The position numbers were made by a program, and so were the translations under genes. 64,000 nucleotides of DNA, taken from contig CAUEEP010000743.1 in the NCBI GenBank assembly GCA_958450365.1, forward strand, positions 7,805,501 through 7,869,500, in the 5' to 3' direction. Shown here piece by piece: positions 11,001 through 22,720 of the stretch (its first letter is position 1; the number at the start of each line of letters is the position of its first letter). This DNA is from Mesorhabditis belari (Eukaryota; Nematoda; Chromadorea; Rhabditida; Rhabditidae). A model generated the notes under the pieces. That model was not told the origin of the DNA and did no database searches. It saw nothing but the letters and a program-made list of their open reading frames with translations.

Positions 11001-12461
11001 GCGATTGTTGCTCCGATTACACATACGTTTGTCCGCGTACGTTAAACTTTTAATAATTGCATGGAAAACTCTGTTTATCAAAGAAGTACCGTTGAATTTC
11101 AGCGCAAGATTGCCTAGTCGATCCGTGGAATCCTTGGGAGCCTTGTATTCCAGATCATGTAAGTGAAACGGAAAAAAAATCTATGAAAATGAGCTAATAG
11201 ATAATCTAAAGTATCAAGAACCTGCGTTCTAAAGTATCAAGAACACTACGGTACCTGAGTAAGAACGTTTCGCTACTAGTTTTTAATACAAAGATACTCA
11301 GCTTGTGGCCTTGTGGCCTGTGTAAATCGTTTTTCACTGGCACACTGTACTTTTAAGCCATGAGATCTCGCTTACTGAATCACATGCACTTTCAGGGTTT
11401 CTGTGGAATCGGTATGCAACGACGAGAGCGTCGCATACGAGCCGCTCCAGAAAGAGGAGGTGCTGAATGTCCTGCACTCCTCGAGATGCGCACATGTTGG
11501 AAAAACTGCCGCTCATCGGAACAAGGTTTGATCGACAACTCCATATGCAACTTATTGTATAGTTGGGCGCAGTTTCCTCGTTTGTGTGGGCTTAGGGCTC
11601 AGGTTTAGGGGTAAACCCACTACAACACGGTTCCACCGCCACAGACACATATTTATTCACAGACAAACCCTCTTCACGTATCATTTCACAGCCCGTGGCT
11701 GTTTACAACTCCAATTGTGTTAATTGCATATGATTTTCCTGAAATTATTAGTAGAAACTTTATCGGGAATGAGTAAACGAAGGGAAAGTTAATAGAACAC
11801 AAAATTAGGGGAGTAGGACAAATGCGACCTTTTTTTTGCGCACCCGGACACTTGCGCACCTTTTTTTTGCTGGAAAAGGCCTTAGGCAAGGTCGTAGAGC
11901 TTCAAAAATGTTTCCATATAAGGGAATCGTATGCGTAGATTCCGAATTTCGACAAATCAGACCTCGCTGACACGTCAAATTTGGGCTAAAAGGCAAAAAC
12001 TGCGAAAAAGCGTTAAGTTGCGTAGTTTTCGCGACCCCCCTGTCAAACATGAAAAGAAAAAAAAATAAAATCAATGGGCGAAGGGTACGGTAACCGGGGT
12101 GTGGTATAGAATCTTACCATAAAATATCATCCTTTCTATCTTTAAACTTTTGCTACCAAAAAATATTCAAATACTTTCGTTTTCGATGTGACAACCGTCG
12201 CCCTTCTTCTCGATTACAAATACAATGAGACTCGTGCGCGGAAAGCGAAAAAGAGTGTGAAATTGAAGACAACGCACTAGTGAGTTACAAAAACCATTGT
12301 ATTTAATCGGCAACAATTGCAGCTATTGTATCGAATACGAGCTCGGATGGGTGAATAAAAACTGCGTGAACAAAGCGATTACCAAGCATTTACATCGAGG
12401 GAATCGTATCTGTGCTGAGTGTCAACCGCATGCACGACAACATCGGAAGACGGACAGGTGA
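8065..12461 (+). CDS. Secreted somatomedin-B / thrombospondin type-1 protein (SBSPON-like)
   Basis: Predicted 344-residue secreted extracellular-matrix protein of the SBSPON (RPESP) type. Eleven exons stay in frame: 8065-8203, 8588-8657, 8698-8785, 8849-8948, 8992-9056, 10594-10665, 10955-11036, 11103-11158, 11396-11525, 12186-12279 and 12323-12461. Exon 1 gives a signal peptide (WVCVSIVFGVVLVG) and the first cysteine block CWQRRLCCPGRNTSC. Five exons of acidic, Thr/Pro-rich spacer follow. Then comes the somatomedin-B remainder CYCDEECVKLGDCCSDYTYVC, one TSP1 repeat (WNPWEPC, GFCGIGMQRRERR) and the family's C-terminal cysteine module YYCIEYELGWVNKNC...ICAECQPH. Intron 5 carries a dead mariner and intron 9 a half foldback element. 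Intron 9 ends TTTTCG rather than TTTTCAG. An acceptor-like GATTTTAG lies about 30 bases before the ATG. Confidence 0.85.
9242..10326 (-). mobile_element. Decayed full-length mariner transposon
   Basis: A 1085 bp element with terminal inverted repeats beginning TTAGGTTGTTCCATAAAA at the left and the reverse-complement version (TTAGGTTGTCCCATAAAA) at the right, flanked by TA duplications at 9240-9241 and 10327-10328. The minus strand holds broken transposase reading frames, including APYSPDAASSDYQF (the mariner PYSPDLAPSDYH block around the last catalytic residue) and LCELLKPRQNFNN. Stops and frameshifts make it non-functional. It sits in intron 5 of the SBSPON-like gene, opposite in orientation to that gene. 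It is tagged as a mobile element because its ends are intact. Confidence 0.85.
11809..12042. repeat. Half copy of the GGGGGTGGGACAAATG foldback family
   Basis: It matches the left arm of the complete element at 13261-13638: GGACAAATGCGACC, then the block with GAATCGTATGCGTAGATTC and GCTAAAAGGCAAAAACTGCG. The long right arm is missing; only a short hairpin (GCGAAAA...TTTTCGC) closes the end. It lies in intron 9 of the SBSPON-like gene. Confidence 0.7.
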
Positions 12462-14530
12462 ATTCTAAATCTAAATCACAGAAATCCCAGCAAGAAGCCT
12501 GACTGAAAGACTTTAAAAGCTTTAAAAGACAGGAGCTTTCATGAAACTGTCAAAAAGTGCTCGTTCCAACGATAAAATTGATTGATTTCTCGTGTTGCTT
12601 TGGCCTCTGAAATCCCTTTTGAAATCGTTGGAGCAGTTGGGCGTGGATTTCACTTTAAAAGACACGAGCTTTCATGAAACTGTCAAAAATCAAAAATCAA
12701 TCAATTAAATCAATTAAAATCTTAATCGTTCAACTTTAATCGATTATTTAATTGACCTCACCCAGATGCGCCTCCGATTTGGATGACGGGGAGAGCGGTT
12801 TCTGGAAGTTGATCGGCCCGAAAAGCTGTAATGGGATTTGGACGAGAGTTGAGAGGAAAAATCATTGTCGATGTTCAAGAGATTGGCCACATCTTGACCC
12901 TTTTCTTCTCGTTTAGTTCCTAATTTCATCATTTGTTTTTTTTTCATAGAGTAAAGAACAAACGGTACATTCCAGAAAATCACTTGCCATTTTGCCCATA
13001 AAATTTTTTTCTAAGTCTTTCTTTTCGCAATGATTTCCACGATTTTTTTCATCCCATAAGGCCTCTCGTAGTGCCAAATTTCAAGTACTTTCATTTTCAA
13101 CTTTTTTCTTTTACTTGCCATTTTCGGGTATTCTTCTTTTATATCATCTAGTTTCAATGCAAAATTTCCAGTAAAAGCCTTCGACTTTTGATTTATCGTG
13201 TTTTTGTCTCCTTGCCAAACCCATAGCATCATTTTACTACTTCAACATACTCAACTTTTTGGGGGTGGGACAAATGCGACCTTTTTTTTGCTGGAAAACC
13301 CTTAGCCAAGGCCGTAGAGCTTCGAAAATATTTCCATAGAAGGGAATCGTATGCGTAGATTCAGAATTTTAACAAATCAGACCTCTCTGACATGTCAAAT
13401 TTGGGCTAAAAGGCAAAAACTGCGGAAAAGCGTTAAGTTGCGTAGTTTTTGCCTTTTAGCCCAAATTTGACGTGTCAGCGAGGTCTGATTTGTCGAAATT
13501 CGGAATCTACGCATACGATTCCCCTCTATGAAAACATTTTTGAAGCTCTACGACCTTTCCTAAGGCCTTTTCCAGCAAAAAAAAAAGTGCGCAAATGTCC
13601 AGGTGCGCAAAAAAACGGTCGCACTTGTCCCACCCCCACTTTTTGTTTGTTTCTCAACCCACACTTTTTTGTTTCCTACGGTAGCTAGGCAAAAGCCTGA
13701 ATATCTTTAAAAACTTTCAATTAAGGTTAAAGCTATTCAGGTGATTACTGAGGGATTCAAGATATAGAGACTTTACAGTCCTCTCAAGCTCCTCAATAAC
13801 TTTTCCGAATCCCGGTGTGTTTTCTTTTTTCTTTGCTTCTCTCTCAAAATTCGTTCTTCTCCGATATCAGCTAAATGTTCCATTAACTGCATAATGTTTG
13901 TTATTTAATATTTCAAATGCTGTAACCAATAATGTATTATCTACAGCTCAGTGACCAATAAAAGCGAGTTTTTAAAACGAAAAATGTTTACACAAATTTT
14001 ACCTAGATAAACAGATTTATCATGAATTGCTAGATCAATTGCTAGAATTGCTAGATCATTATGTGCGGAAAAGTGGAGAAAATTTGGACAGAAAAAAAAA
14101 AGAAGAAATCACAGAAATAAAAAACAAATTCACAAAAAACAAATCACAACACGTTTTGACTAATCATCGGCTATTCGATTTATACAAACAAAAGACGAGT
14201 GACTACTTTTGTTGTTCGTTAGCCGGCGGTGTGGGCGCGAGAATGATCGTGCGACCCGATTGCATATTCACAGGCAATGGTCTCGCTAGGCTGGCCGTTT
14301 GAGGGCTAAACAATTACACATAATTTTATGACATTTAGGTACTGAAATGAATATCTTTTATTTTGACTGTTATTAAAGCTGTCCAGAAAGTCTTTTTGTT
14401 CCTTTTCGTATTTCCGTTGTAAATTAATAATTCACCAATTGACTTATGGTTTGCTGTAAATAAAAAGTGTTTATTGTTCAATTTCCCATCTTTTTAAGTC
14501 AATTTGGAACGAAAAGCCTTTCTGGATAGC
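12462..14530. other. Intergenic region between convergent genes, repeat-rich
   Basis: It contains a ~95 bp duplicate of an internal mariner segment (12554-12652, matching about 10041-10140), a complete foldback element (13261-13638) and a mariner-type MITE (14373-14534). Two minus-strand open frames (12744-12983 and 13011-13232, Lys-rich, for example MKVLEIWHYERPYG) are separated by an in-frame stop and match nothing I recognise. I treat them as relics or chance ORFs. Confidence 0.5.
13261..13638. repeat. Complete foldback element, ~378 bp
   Basis: It starts GGGGGTGGGACAAATGCGACC-like and ends with the reverse complement (GGTCGCACTTGTCCCACCCCC). The two ~180 bp arms are nearly identical inverted copies around a centre at about 13425-13460 (GCGTTAAGTTGCGTAG). 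There is no transposase. Small differences between arms (for example an extra GTGCGCAAATGTCC block in the right arm) suggest age. It is the parental form of the half copy at 11809-12042. Confidence 0.8.
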
Positions 14531-14534
14531 CTAA
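14373..14534. mobile_element. Short mariner-type MITE overlapping the gbf-1 stop codon
   Basis: Terminal inverted repeats read TTAAAGCTGTCCAGAAAG at the left and, reversed, TTAGGCTATCCAGAAAGG at the right. The interior (CAATTGACTTATGGTTTGCT, AATTTCCCATCTTTTTAAG) is shared with the 520 bp elements at 30100-30620 and 58694-59217, so this is an internally deleted sibling. Its right end supplies the TAG stop of gbf-1. Confidence 0.7.
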
Positions 14535-17500
14535 TTGCTTTGATTATTATGTAACCTTTGTGGCGTTGGGCTTGTTGGTGGATGTGGTAAAGTCTCTTGG
14601 ATGAGTTGAGGCAGCACTGGTCCCATTCGATCAATCGTTATTTGATAGAGTCCCGGGATAATCGAGAAAAGCCCTTGGCTTTGTAATACCTGTAGGGATT
14701 TTGATAATTTTCAGTTTTTTTTTCCAACAAACCAATAGCATATTCTTCAGACTTTCAGGCACAGCTTCAGAAAGGAGATCACTTCGCTCTAAACGGAGAT
14801 ATTTCTCCAAATAATCGAGCAAACGAAGCCACAGTTGTGGGAAAGATGGTAAAACGGCCAATGAGCTGAAAATGAGTAGTTTTGACGATTGATTATAGAA
14901 CCAACTTCAAATGATTCAAAAGAGTTTTCGTGACAAGTTGCATGACTCGAACACGTGTCTCCTCCATGCCCAATGGATCCATCGGAGAAAAAGGCTCGAG
15001 TAATTTGGAAAGCAATGGGAAGAGGACCTGAAGATCTATTAAAGTGAATAAATTTCAAAAAGACCATTTTATCCCTTATCTCAAAAAGTTTCGCAGCGAG
15101 CAGGATTCGAACCTGCGCGGGGAGACCCCAATTGATTTCTAGTCAATCGCCTTAACCACTCGCTGCCATCGCTGCATCCGGATAAGGGCGAAAGGGAAGA
15201 CTTTTGAAAGCTCAAGGTACCCGAAGCTTCATTCAATATTGCTTAATAAAACAATATAAGGCACCAACTGGATTCCTTTTCAACGGATAATTGAGATTAA
15301 CAATATTTCGTTGCTAGATACGGACGGACACACCAACTTTTCGGGTATACATAAGCAGGATTAAATTTTAAATAAAAATTGACTTCTCTGAAGCACGAAT
15401 CCCACTCAATGGCGCTCATCGCTTGAAGGTCGGCAATCAAAAGAGCCCGCTGAAAAGAAATTCATGTAAGTTTTTTCGCTAACTAGCTATCGCAACTTAC
15501 CACAAGATAATTAATAGCTGCTGCTCTAATTTGTCGTCGACAATCACATCCTAGACGTGCCATTGCCTGCAAGAGGGGCTTCCAAATAGTCGGCCAAACA
15601 GTCGCTGTTGATGCATCAACTTGAGAATACATTTTTTGATATGAAACCTTTTCCTTTTATCATACCTACACCCTCCTTAGCCCATTTTTGATAAATCGTT
15701 GGCGCACTATCATGCAATTGATGGCATAAATCGAGAAGTAAATGTGAGCACTAAAATTTCTTCAATTTTTGGATTCATAAATAATCTCTCATACTTGTGC
15801 ATAGCTAGAGCTGAGTTGTTTCTCCTCCTCTTTACCACTTTTCTCATCGGGATCCACCTGAATTTTTATTTCTCAAAAAAGGAATTCAGTCTTACCTCGG
15901 TGCTCATCTCCTTTTCTTTATGATGGGTTGTTCGTTCATTTTTGCGTCCACTCGTACTCGAATGTAAACGATTTTGAGCATCACCGGAAAGTGGGCCAGC
16001 AGCATATCTAGAAAGGTTTTGTAAAGTTTTTTCGATCTTGTGACATTGCAAACCTTCCTCCATCAAGACTCGCTTCGATAAACGTTCTCAAGCAATGCAC
16101 ACACGCCTCGAAGTTATCAGGTGTCACATGCATTGCGTCTCGTAAGAGAAATGAGAGTGTTTCACAGACCTAATAAGAATTTAATGAAGGAGTTGGCAAA
16201 ATTTAGAGTTTTAAGCTAGTGAGCAGACCTTTAGAAAAGCAGCTGGCTCATGACGGCCTAGATTTGTTCTCAAAACAAGGAAACTATGATTGTAGGCGTT
16301 TCGGGGTGCCAACACGGCACGTAAGGCATCTTCTGTTGCTCGGGCGGCTGAAATATTTTGTATTCAAGAAAGCAAAGTTGCCTCATTTTACCATCTTTGT
16401 GATCAAGATGGATCCATTCATGAACGTTTTGTGTACTACCACGAGCACTGTCACTTCCAGTGGCCAATGAGGCAGCTGATGCATCTAAATTGATATTTCT
16501 GTTGATAAGTTGATACTTTTCATAAATTTTATCGTATTTCTAGTAACGAAATTGTCCGAAGCTGGCTTATTTCCGTTTACTACTGTTCCAACCAACGAGC
16601 ATTTCAATATTCAATCTGCATCAAACTTCGTTGATCCGACGTAAACAGATTAAAGATAGCTTTTTCACAAAGCAAGCCTATATAGAAAATGAACTTTGAG
16701 TTTTTGACTTCTCGCTGAGACACTATTGATTCTCCAGAAACAGATGTGAATGCGAAAGTTTTTCCCAGTGGGTGTGAAGGAAAAATTATAGGTGAACAAA
16801 CAAATATACAGTAGTGAATTACTAGCCGTCGTTTTAAGAACAAAAAATCCAGTCATTTTTGAAAATAAATGTCACAGAAATGTAGTATTAGCTCTTTTCC
16901 GGTTGAGTAGTCGTTTGGTCTCTCGATAGGCCTCGTCTCCTCGTTTTATTCTCGAACATACATTTAAACAGAAAAATCACGGAATAAGTACATAAACACA
17001 CAGACAAAACGAATACAGAAAATGATCATAAACGAATCAATATTATAAACGTAAAATTAAAATAAGTGTCATGCTAAAACTATGCTCGTCTCGATTTGCT
17101 TAAAATAATCCTTTTGCTATTCTAATTCAGGCTTTGGTTTTGCTAAAGAAAAAGAAATTAATAGCACAATATGAAATGCTTTTGTTAGTCATAGTAAACG
17201 TCTGTCTTTTTATATTGACTTATTTTATTGGAAACTGACCTAGCATTAACTCTCCGTCGCTATGAGCATTACGTTCTGGCATGCCGGCTCTGGTCTAAAT
17301 TCAATTTCATCAGCGCCCGGATAAATTTATTACCTCATTGAAAATATCTTCAGGAAGCACAGCAGCACCCGAAGCCTCCAATAATGAAAACAGAATGTTC
17401 CAATCATCCTTGAAATAATTATTAACCCGTAAAACAGAGGGAATGCAACCTTGTTGTGAATATTTGCCGCGTTGTTTTGAATCAACGAGTGTAGTCCGTA

Positions 17501-20500
17501 AGCAATTTGTTTTGAAAGAATGGAAATAGCTTGTGGCGGTAGGGTCTAAATAATTTTCTTACGAACAACTTAAGACAAATAAGACACCAATATCAGAGTA
17601 AGTGATAGTAGCATTTCTTTGGTTGTAACTTCAGTGTCACGGAACAAATTTCTGTTGATCACACGAAGTAACCCCACTACAGCACGTTCAACAAGAAGTG
17701 GATTCTGAAGTAGATGTTTTATTCCATTAAAGAAGGTTAGCCAACCTTTCCAAAACGTTTCGACAAAAGCCAATCAATATGACGTCGTAACACCGGCCAA
17801 ACCATTGATATTCTATCCTAAATTTACTTTGCGTTAATAAGATTTAAAAAAACCTTGTTTTCTTGAGTGATGTTAACAATCGTCTCCAAATGGAACACCA
17901 AAGCATCTTCATCGACTGGTGAGAGCGGTTCTATCCGAACAGGATTTTGCATTCCATTATCAGCGTGTTGAACGATTGCATGACTGGCCTAAAGCATTGA
18001 TATAACATTATGTTTTACTTTTTCAATATGAGAGTTCTAACCTGAGAAATCGCCGAAAGCAATTCGGAAAGCGATGAGTTAGTTAGATATTTGCTATCGC
18101 CAACTAGCTGCCCTGGACGACAATCATGAATTACTTGTTCCGCTGTCTACAATGAAATTAACCTTTGTTGAATTATTGACTAACCTTGATTGAGTTTTCT
18201 TGTTCCGCAGTAGGTCTTTTTACACCTTGGCTTTCATTCGAGCCGCCGCCAAGTCCAAACCATGAAAGAAGACCGGCTTCTGAGCGAGAAATCGGCAGTT
18301 GTCTGAGATTTGTGTAAACTTATTGTTAGAAAATAAAAAATATTTACTTGTGGTGAACTCGAATCAGGCTGACCCATCCTTTTGGATCGACAAAGTCCTC
18401 CACTTCTGTGAGTTCTGGCGGTAGAAGGCGGGCTCGGAATAGTTGGATCAAGCATTCGATCACGTTTTTCCAACCCTGAAATTTAAATATTAGGACAGTT
18501 CGAAGAGAGACTTTTAGAAAGAGGTTTACAAAAAACTTACTTCTCGCAGTATATCTCCGTGATTGTGAACGAGCTCGAAAAAGGCGCGAGCTGCCATGTG
18601 GGCCTAAATTATTTATAAATACTAGTTTCCAAACAATCTCCAAAGTTACTTTCTGGTTTTCCCCAAATCGAATTGCTATAGCCTCTGGTGTATCTTGGAG
18701 CGAAAGCTCACTTCCAGCAGATCGTTGTCTTTGCAATTCGAGAGTCTCTTCACCAACACCTAATAAAGTGCTTTGAATATTACTATTTGAATATTATAAT
18801 TTTACCTTCGCTTTTTGGCATAAGGGTGCTGAACTTGCAAAGATGAATGATCAAGTTATCAAACACATCGGACATTCCATAATGCGCAGCTATCAGGGCA
18901 CACTTGCGATATCCATTCAGCGCTTTCTAAACACTATTCTTTAAAAATTATTGGCTATTAGTCTTTTTGGCAAAAGAGTTCAAACCCACTTGTAAGATGA
19001 TATCATTTTGGCTTTTATCATAGACATAGGAGAATGCTGCAATTGCCGGACCCCAAGCTATTGCAAATAGATCGTGATCATTCCAGCCTAAAAATTTTAG
19101 TTTTTTCAAAATATTATTTAAATACCAATAGGGGCATGCGTGAAATTTCCCTCGCCTGATTCACCTCTTCGCAAAAGTACCTAAATTCCCTTTTGCAAAT
19201 ACATACAGCAACTTTACAACTGACTTTCCACATATAGTTTTCCTTCACAATACCGGTTTGCTCAGCTGGCATAACAATCTCATCAGTCCTGAAGCAATGA
19301 ATGAAAAAAAAACGAAGAAAATACTTACTTAATGGCAGCATAAATATCCTCAAGCATCTGAGAATCGAAATCTGCTTTTCCGTTGGTCCCAGACAAATTT
19401 CGTTTAAAACAATCAACTGTCATTGGTGGCTGATTGCGACGAACCTAGAAAGTATCCAATGAATAACCACAAAAATAAAGTTTACTTGTGGGTTGTGCTG
19501 ATCGGTGTTCAACATGATGATTGCATAAGATAATGTGAACGCTGCATCGGGATGGTTGAACGGTTCATTGTTGACTCGATACCAGTGATCTAAACTGGTG
19601 TTAAAACAGAGAAACGTTTCTTGCAAACCAGAGAAGTGCTGCATGACCATAGATATCTCGGCGGCTTCTCCTGGTAGTCGGAAAGTCTCAAGGAACATTC
19701 GCAACGCTTGATCAAGGCGAGTTTCTTCAAAGGAGAACGATTTGACAAAAGCTTCCAGAACCTAAAATTTGACTTGTTAATTGGAAAAACTAGCAGTAAA
19801 CATACGGCAGCGTGTTTTCGGCTGCAGATATAATCTGCAATCATTTTCTTGTCAAGGCGCGGATTTTCTCTTAACCAGTCAACCATCGATTCAGGATCGG
19901 CTCCAAGAAGTCCCTTTTCACGCAAAAATTCGATTCCTTAAACAACCGTAAATTTCAAAAATAACTTTATCACTAACCTTTCTTTGGGCTTTGATTGAAA
20001 ACTTCGGTACCTTCCGCGATAATCCGCTTTCGCTTTTTCTGTTCAAGTATCTAAAGTTTTAAAAAATATCAACTGAAGGTGAGCTGATTTTACTTTGCTC
20101 ATGGAAAGTTGGGAGCTGATTGCAGCATGTCGGTTGAATTTACGGAGCGATGATAACTTTGTGAGTAGCTAAAAACAATACGTATGAATAATTCAGTGCA
20201 AAAATACCTCGATGTCTACACCAGTTTGACCAGGATTGGTTTGTCGTTGAGCACTTTCCATTCCGCTTAAAATTGGGCGTTGCAGAACTGGTTGCTTGCA
20301 GCTTAAATTAGTTGATCAAATATCATAAGCAGAATATTTACTCGACGCCAGAGGGTGGAAGACTCCCAGCATTTCGATAGACGCAATTTTGCTCAATGTT
20401 GTCAATGACCACTAATTTTTTTGTTAAGGGATTTCAATCGAACACACTCACCTAATAGAGCCTCTAGAGAAAGCAATGAAGTCGATTGAAGGCCATGAAG

Positions 20501-22720
20501 TGGAAAGGCGTTCTCGACTAGCAGTTTTGTCAAGTCTTCGAAGATATTGCTAAATCAAAAGGCATGAATCAAAAAGTCTTGCTCATTTACCTGCAGTAGA
20601 GATCACAATCGTAATTGAGATAAAGCTCCGTAACGAGGCCTGGTATACGCCACAGTTGCACAATACTGTCAAGTGCAATCTCTTTCTTTTCGTATGAAAC
20701 GGATGTCTAAATGTTGGCAAAGGTAAAATACCCCAAACAAGCAATTCACCTGCTCAGAAACTACAATAGCTCGTAGCTTATTGAAATAGGCCTCCAATTG
20801 GAATTTCAGGTGTATTCTGCAGCTTTCAAAGAGCAAAAATGAAGCTCGAGAAGTCGAAGCCAAAATTGGCAATTTCTCCGTTTCCAGTAGCTAAATGCTC
20901 CATAAAAAACATTATAAAACGCCAAAGTACTTGTAAAAGAGAGCGACAAAGTTCATCTTTAATGAGTGGAAGAAAAAGTGAATAATTTGAGAGATGGTCC
21001 GCTGAGGCTTCAAGAACGACAATCTAAAGAATTTTGGCTTGGTGCTACAAATAAACTAACCAATAAATTGAGCCCAAGAACTATCATCTGTTCCGTATTA
21101 TGTCTATCCAGAGGATTCGTCAAAGTGATCAAAAACCTAAAACAACGGTGTCAAAAAAACTTTTTAAATTTGCTTCACCGTAACAATTCGCGGGCACACG
21201 GCAGACCATAAGGCATTTGAAGGACTCCTCCACCAGTAGATACATCACTGGGCGAATGCTGCGGAGAATGGTGGCGTTCACGTCGAAGCGCAGAAATTAA
21301 TGGAACATTCTAAAACATATAATAACCATAAAGTTGCTTAAAAACTAACGTGATCGGCTTCACTGCTCTCCAAAACTTCGCCTTCTTTTGCTTCTTTTGA
21401 ACCTTCACAGCTTTGCAAACCCTCATCGCACTTTGTTGTTATGTCGATCGCTTCATCAGTATTTAAAACAACAGCATACCCTATGTAAGAATCGTTTTTA
21501 GGTCATTTTGCTAAAAACAAACCCATTCCGGTAGCGTGGAGATCCACCATGAGTTGGGAGCTTGTTCTTGGCCTGGAAAGTTCGTCCACTACTTGATCGA
21601 GTTCTTGTTTTGCCTCATTGATTTCGGTAACTTCCGCATCAACCTAATTCGATCATGTAATCAAAGTTGAATATTTGTAGAAAAACCTCTTCCTCACTAT
21701 CATTTTGCTTGACATCAATTTTTGATTTTCTTCTCCTTCGGCGTCTGCGCTTGTCTCTTTTGGCGCTCATAACCTATACTATTGCATTATATCACGAACC
21801 CCAGAAACAGTTTACAAGTTTACGAATGTACGGGTGGCGAATGTCCTCTTCAAAATCAGGTAGACGTGCAAAGATTAGTTGAGTCATGTCAGATAGAGTT
21901 GACTCAGCCGCTTTTCTAAAGAAAAATTTGTAGGTCAAATAAAATTATGGCCAAAACCTGAGCATTTCAGAGAGGTTTTGCTCAAAACAAATTCTAAAGC
22001 ACGATTGCATCATATCGCAAACAGCTTCATTTGAAAGGAGTGATCCGACTGGCGAAAGAAGCAGCGATCGTAGAACCTAAAGATGAAGTTTCTCAGCAAA
22101 TACTCAACGCATACTTGCAAAATCTTGAAGAGCACACATTCATCGCTTCCAGCATTTGCTCCACCAATAAATTTTGTATGTGTGACCGCTTGAGCGATAG
22201 ATTCAACAGCTTGTGCAGATTTAATACTAAACAAAACAAGTGTTTTTTTTCTTGTTTGTGCTTTTCTTTAAAAAAACCTGTGCGCATCGATGAGCCCATA
22301 GTTCAAAAATCGAGCGACAGCTGCCAAGGCGGCTTCCGTTATTGGACCATTGGTATTTTGAGAGCGAACAATTTCGAGAAACGGTGAGAGAAAAGCTTGT
22401 GGAGCAACATCAGCAAGTGCGCTCACCTAAAAAGCTTTTAATAACATATTACTTAGATTTTTAAACTTACGTTGTTCAAAACATCCTTAAGGTCAGCGAG
22501 GCTTCGCAGCAATGGATCTGTATCTTCTAGAACGGTCGGGGCCTAAAATAACTGTTTAGCAAATTAAGTTATGTACAAATTAATACTTGTACTGAATGCC
22601 AATATCGTCGAGCTTTCTTCAACAAAGCAATTAGCGCGTTCGCTTCGCCCAGCACGACATAAATGCCTAGAATAAAATAAAGATACAATGAGTTACCAAA
22701 AAAATACCGTTTACGGCCAT
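14531..22720 (-). CDS. gbf-1: GBF1-type Golgi ARF guanine-nucleotide exchange factor
   Basis: Large Sec7-domain protein that loads GTP on class I ARFs at the cis-Golgi to recruit COPI. It begins MAVNG (22720), with a 43 bp intron, then [20 protein letters not shown]. The dimerisation (DCB) block shows [19 protein letters not shown] (about 22130-22200). The Sec7 domain lies about 19340-19960: [38 protein letters not shown] (the GEA glutamate is the catalytic glutamic finger), FNHPDAAF and [14 protein letters not shown], then [18 protein letters not shown]. Downstream HDS blocks include [20 protein letters not shown] (about 18400) and [14 protein letters not shown] (about 14750-14800). The C terminus ends [11 protein letters not shown] with TAG at 14533-14531. 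More than 25 short introns; one holds a tRNA-Ser. The match is to the GBF1 rather than the BIG/cytohesin class. Most exon bounds were not individually fixed. Confidence 0.93.
15092..15175 (-). tRNA. tRNA-Ser (anticodon AGA), with D-arm insertion
   Basis: Read on the minus strand: acceptor stem GCAGCGA pairs with TCGCTGC plus discriminator G. The anticodon arm is ATTGA-CTAGAAA-TCAAT with anticodon AGA, the long variable arm is GGGGTCTCCCC (type II, serine), and the T arm contains GGTTCGAATCC (intact B box). At 84 nt the length fits tRNA-Ser. The D arm reads TGGCAGCGAGTGGTTAAGGC instead of the usual TGGCCGAGTGGTTAAGGC, a 2-nt insertion that weakens the D stem and A box. It lies in a gbf-1 intron on the same strand. 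It could be a pseudogene. Confidence 0.8.

Noticed and set aside
12744..13232. Two Lys-rich minus-strand ORFs
   Set aside because: An in-frame stop lies between them, no clear splice sites join them, and no family was recognised; kept only as a possible relic.
13449..13688. Plus-strand ORF with CQRGLICRNSEST and a similar one at 11805-12074
   Set aside because: Both lie inside the same foldback repeat family; the shared peptide reflects shared non-coding repeat sequence.
14027..14302. 91-codon plus-strand ORF
   Set aside because: No splice context, repetitive start (repeated TTGCTAGATCA), no family resemblance; lies in repeat-rich spacer.
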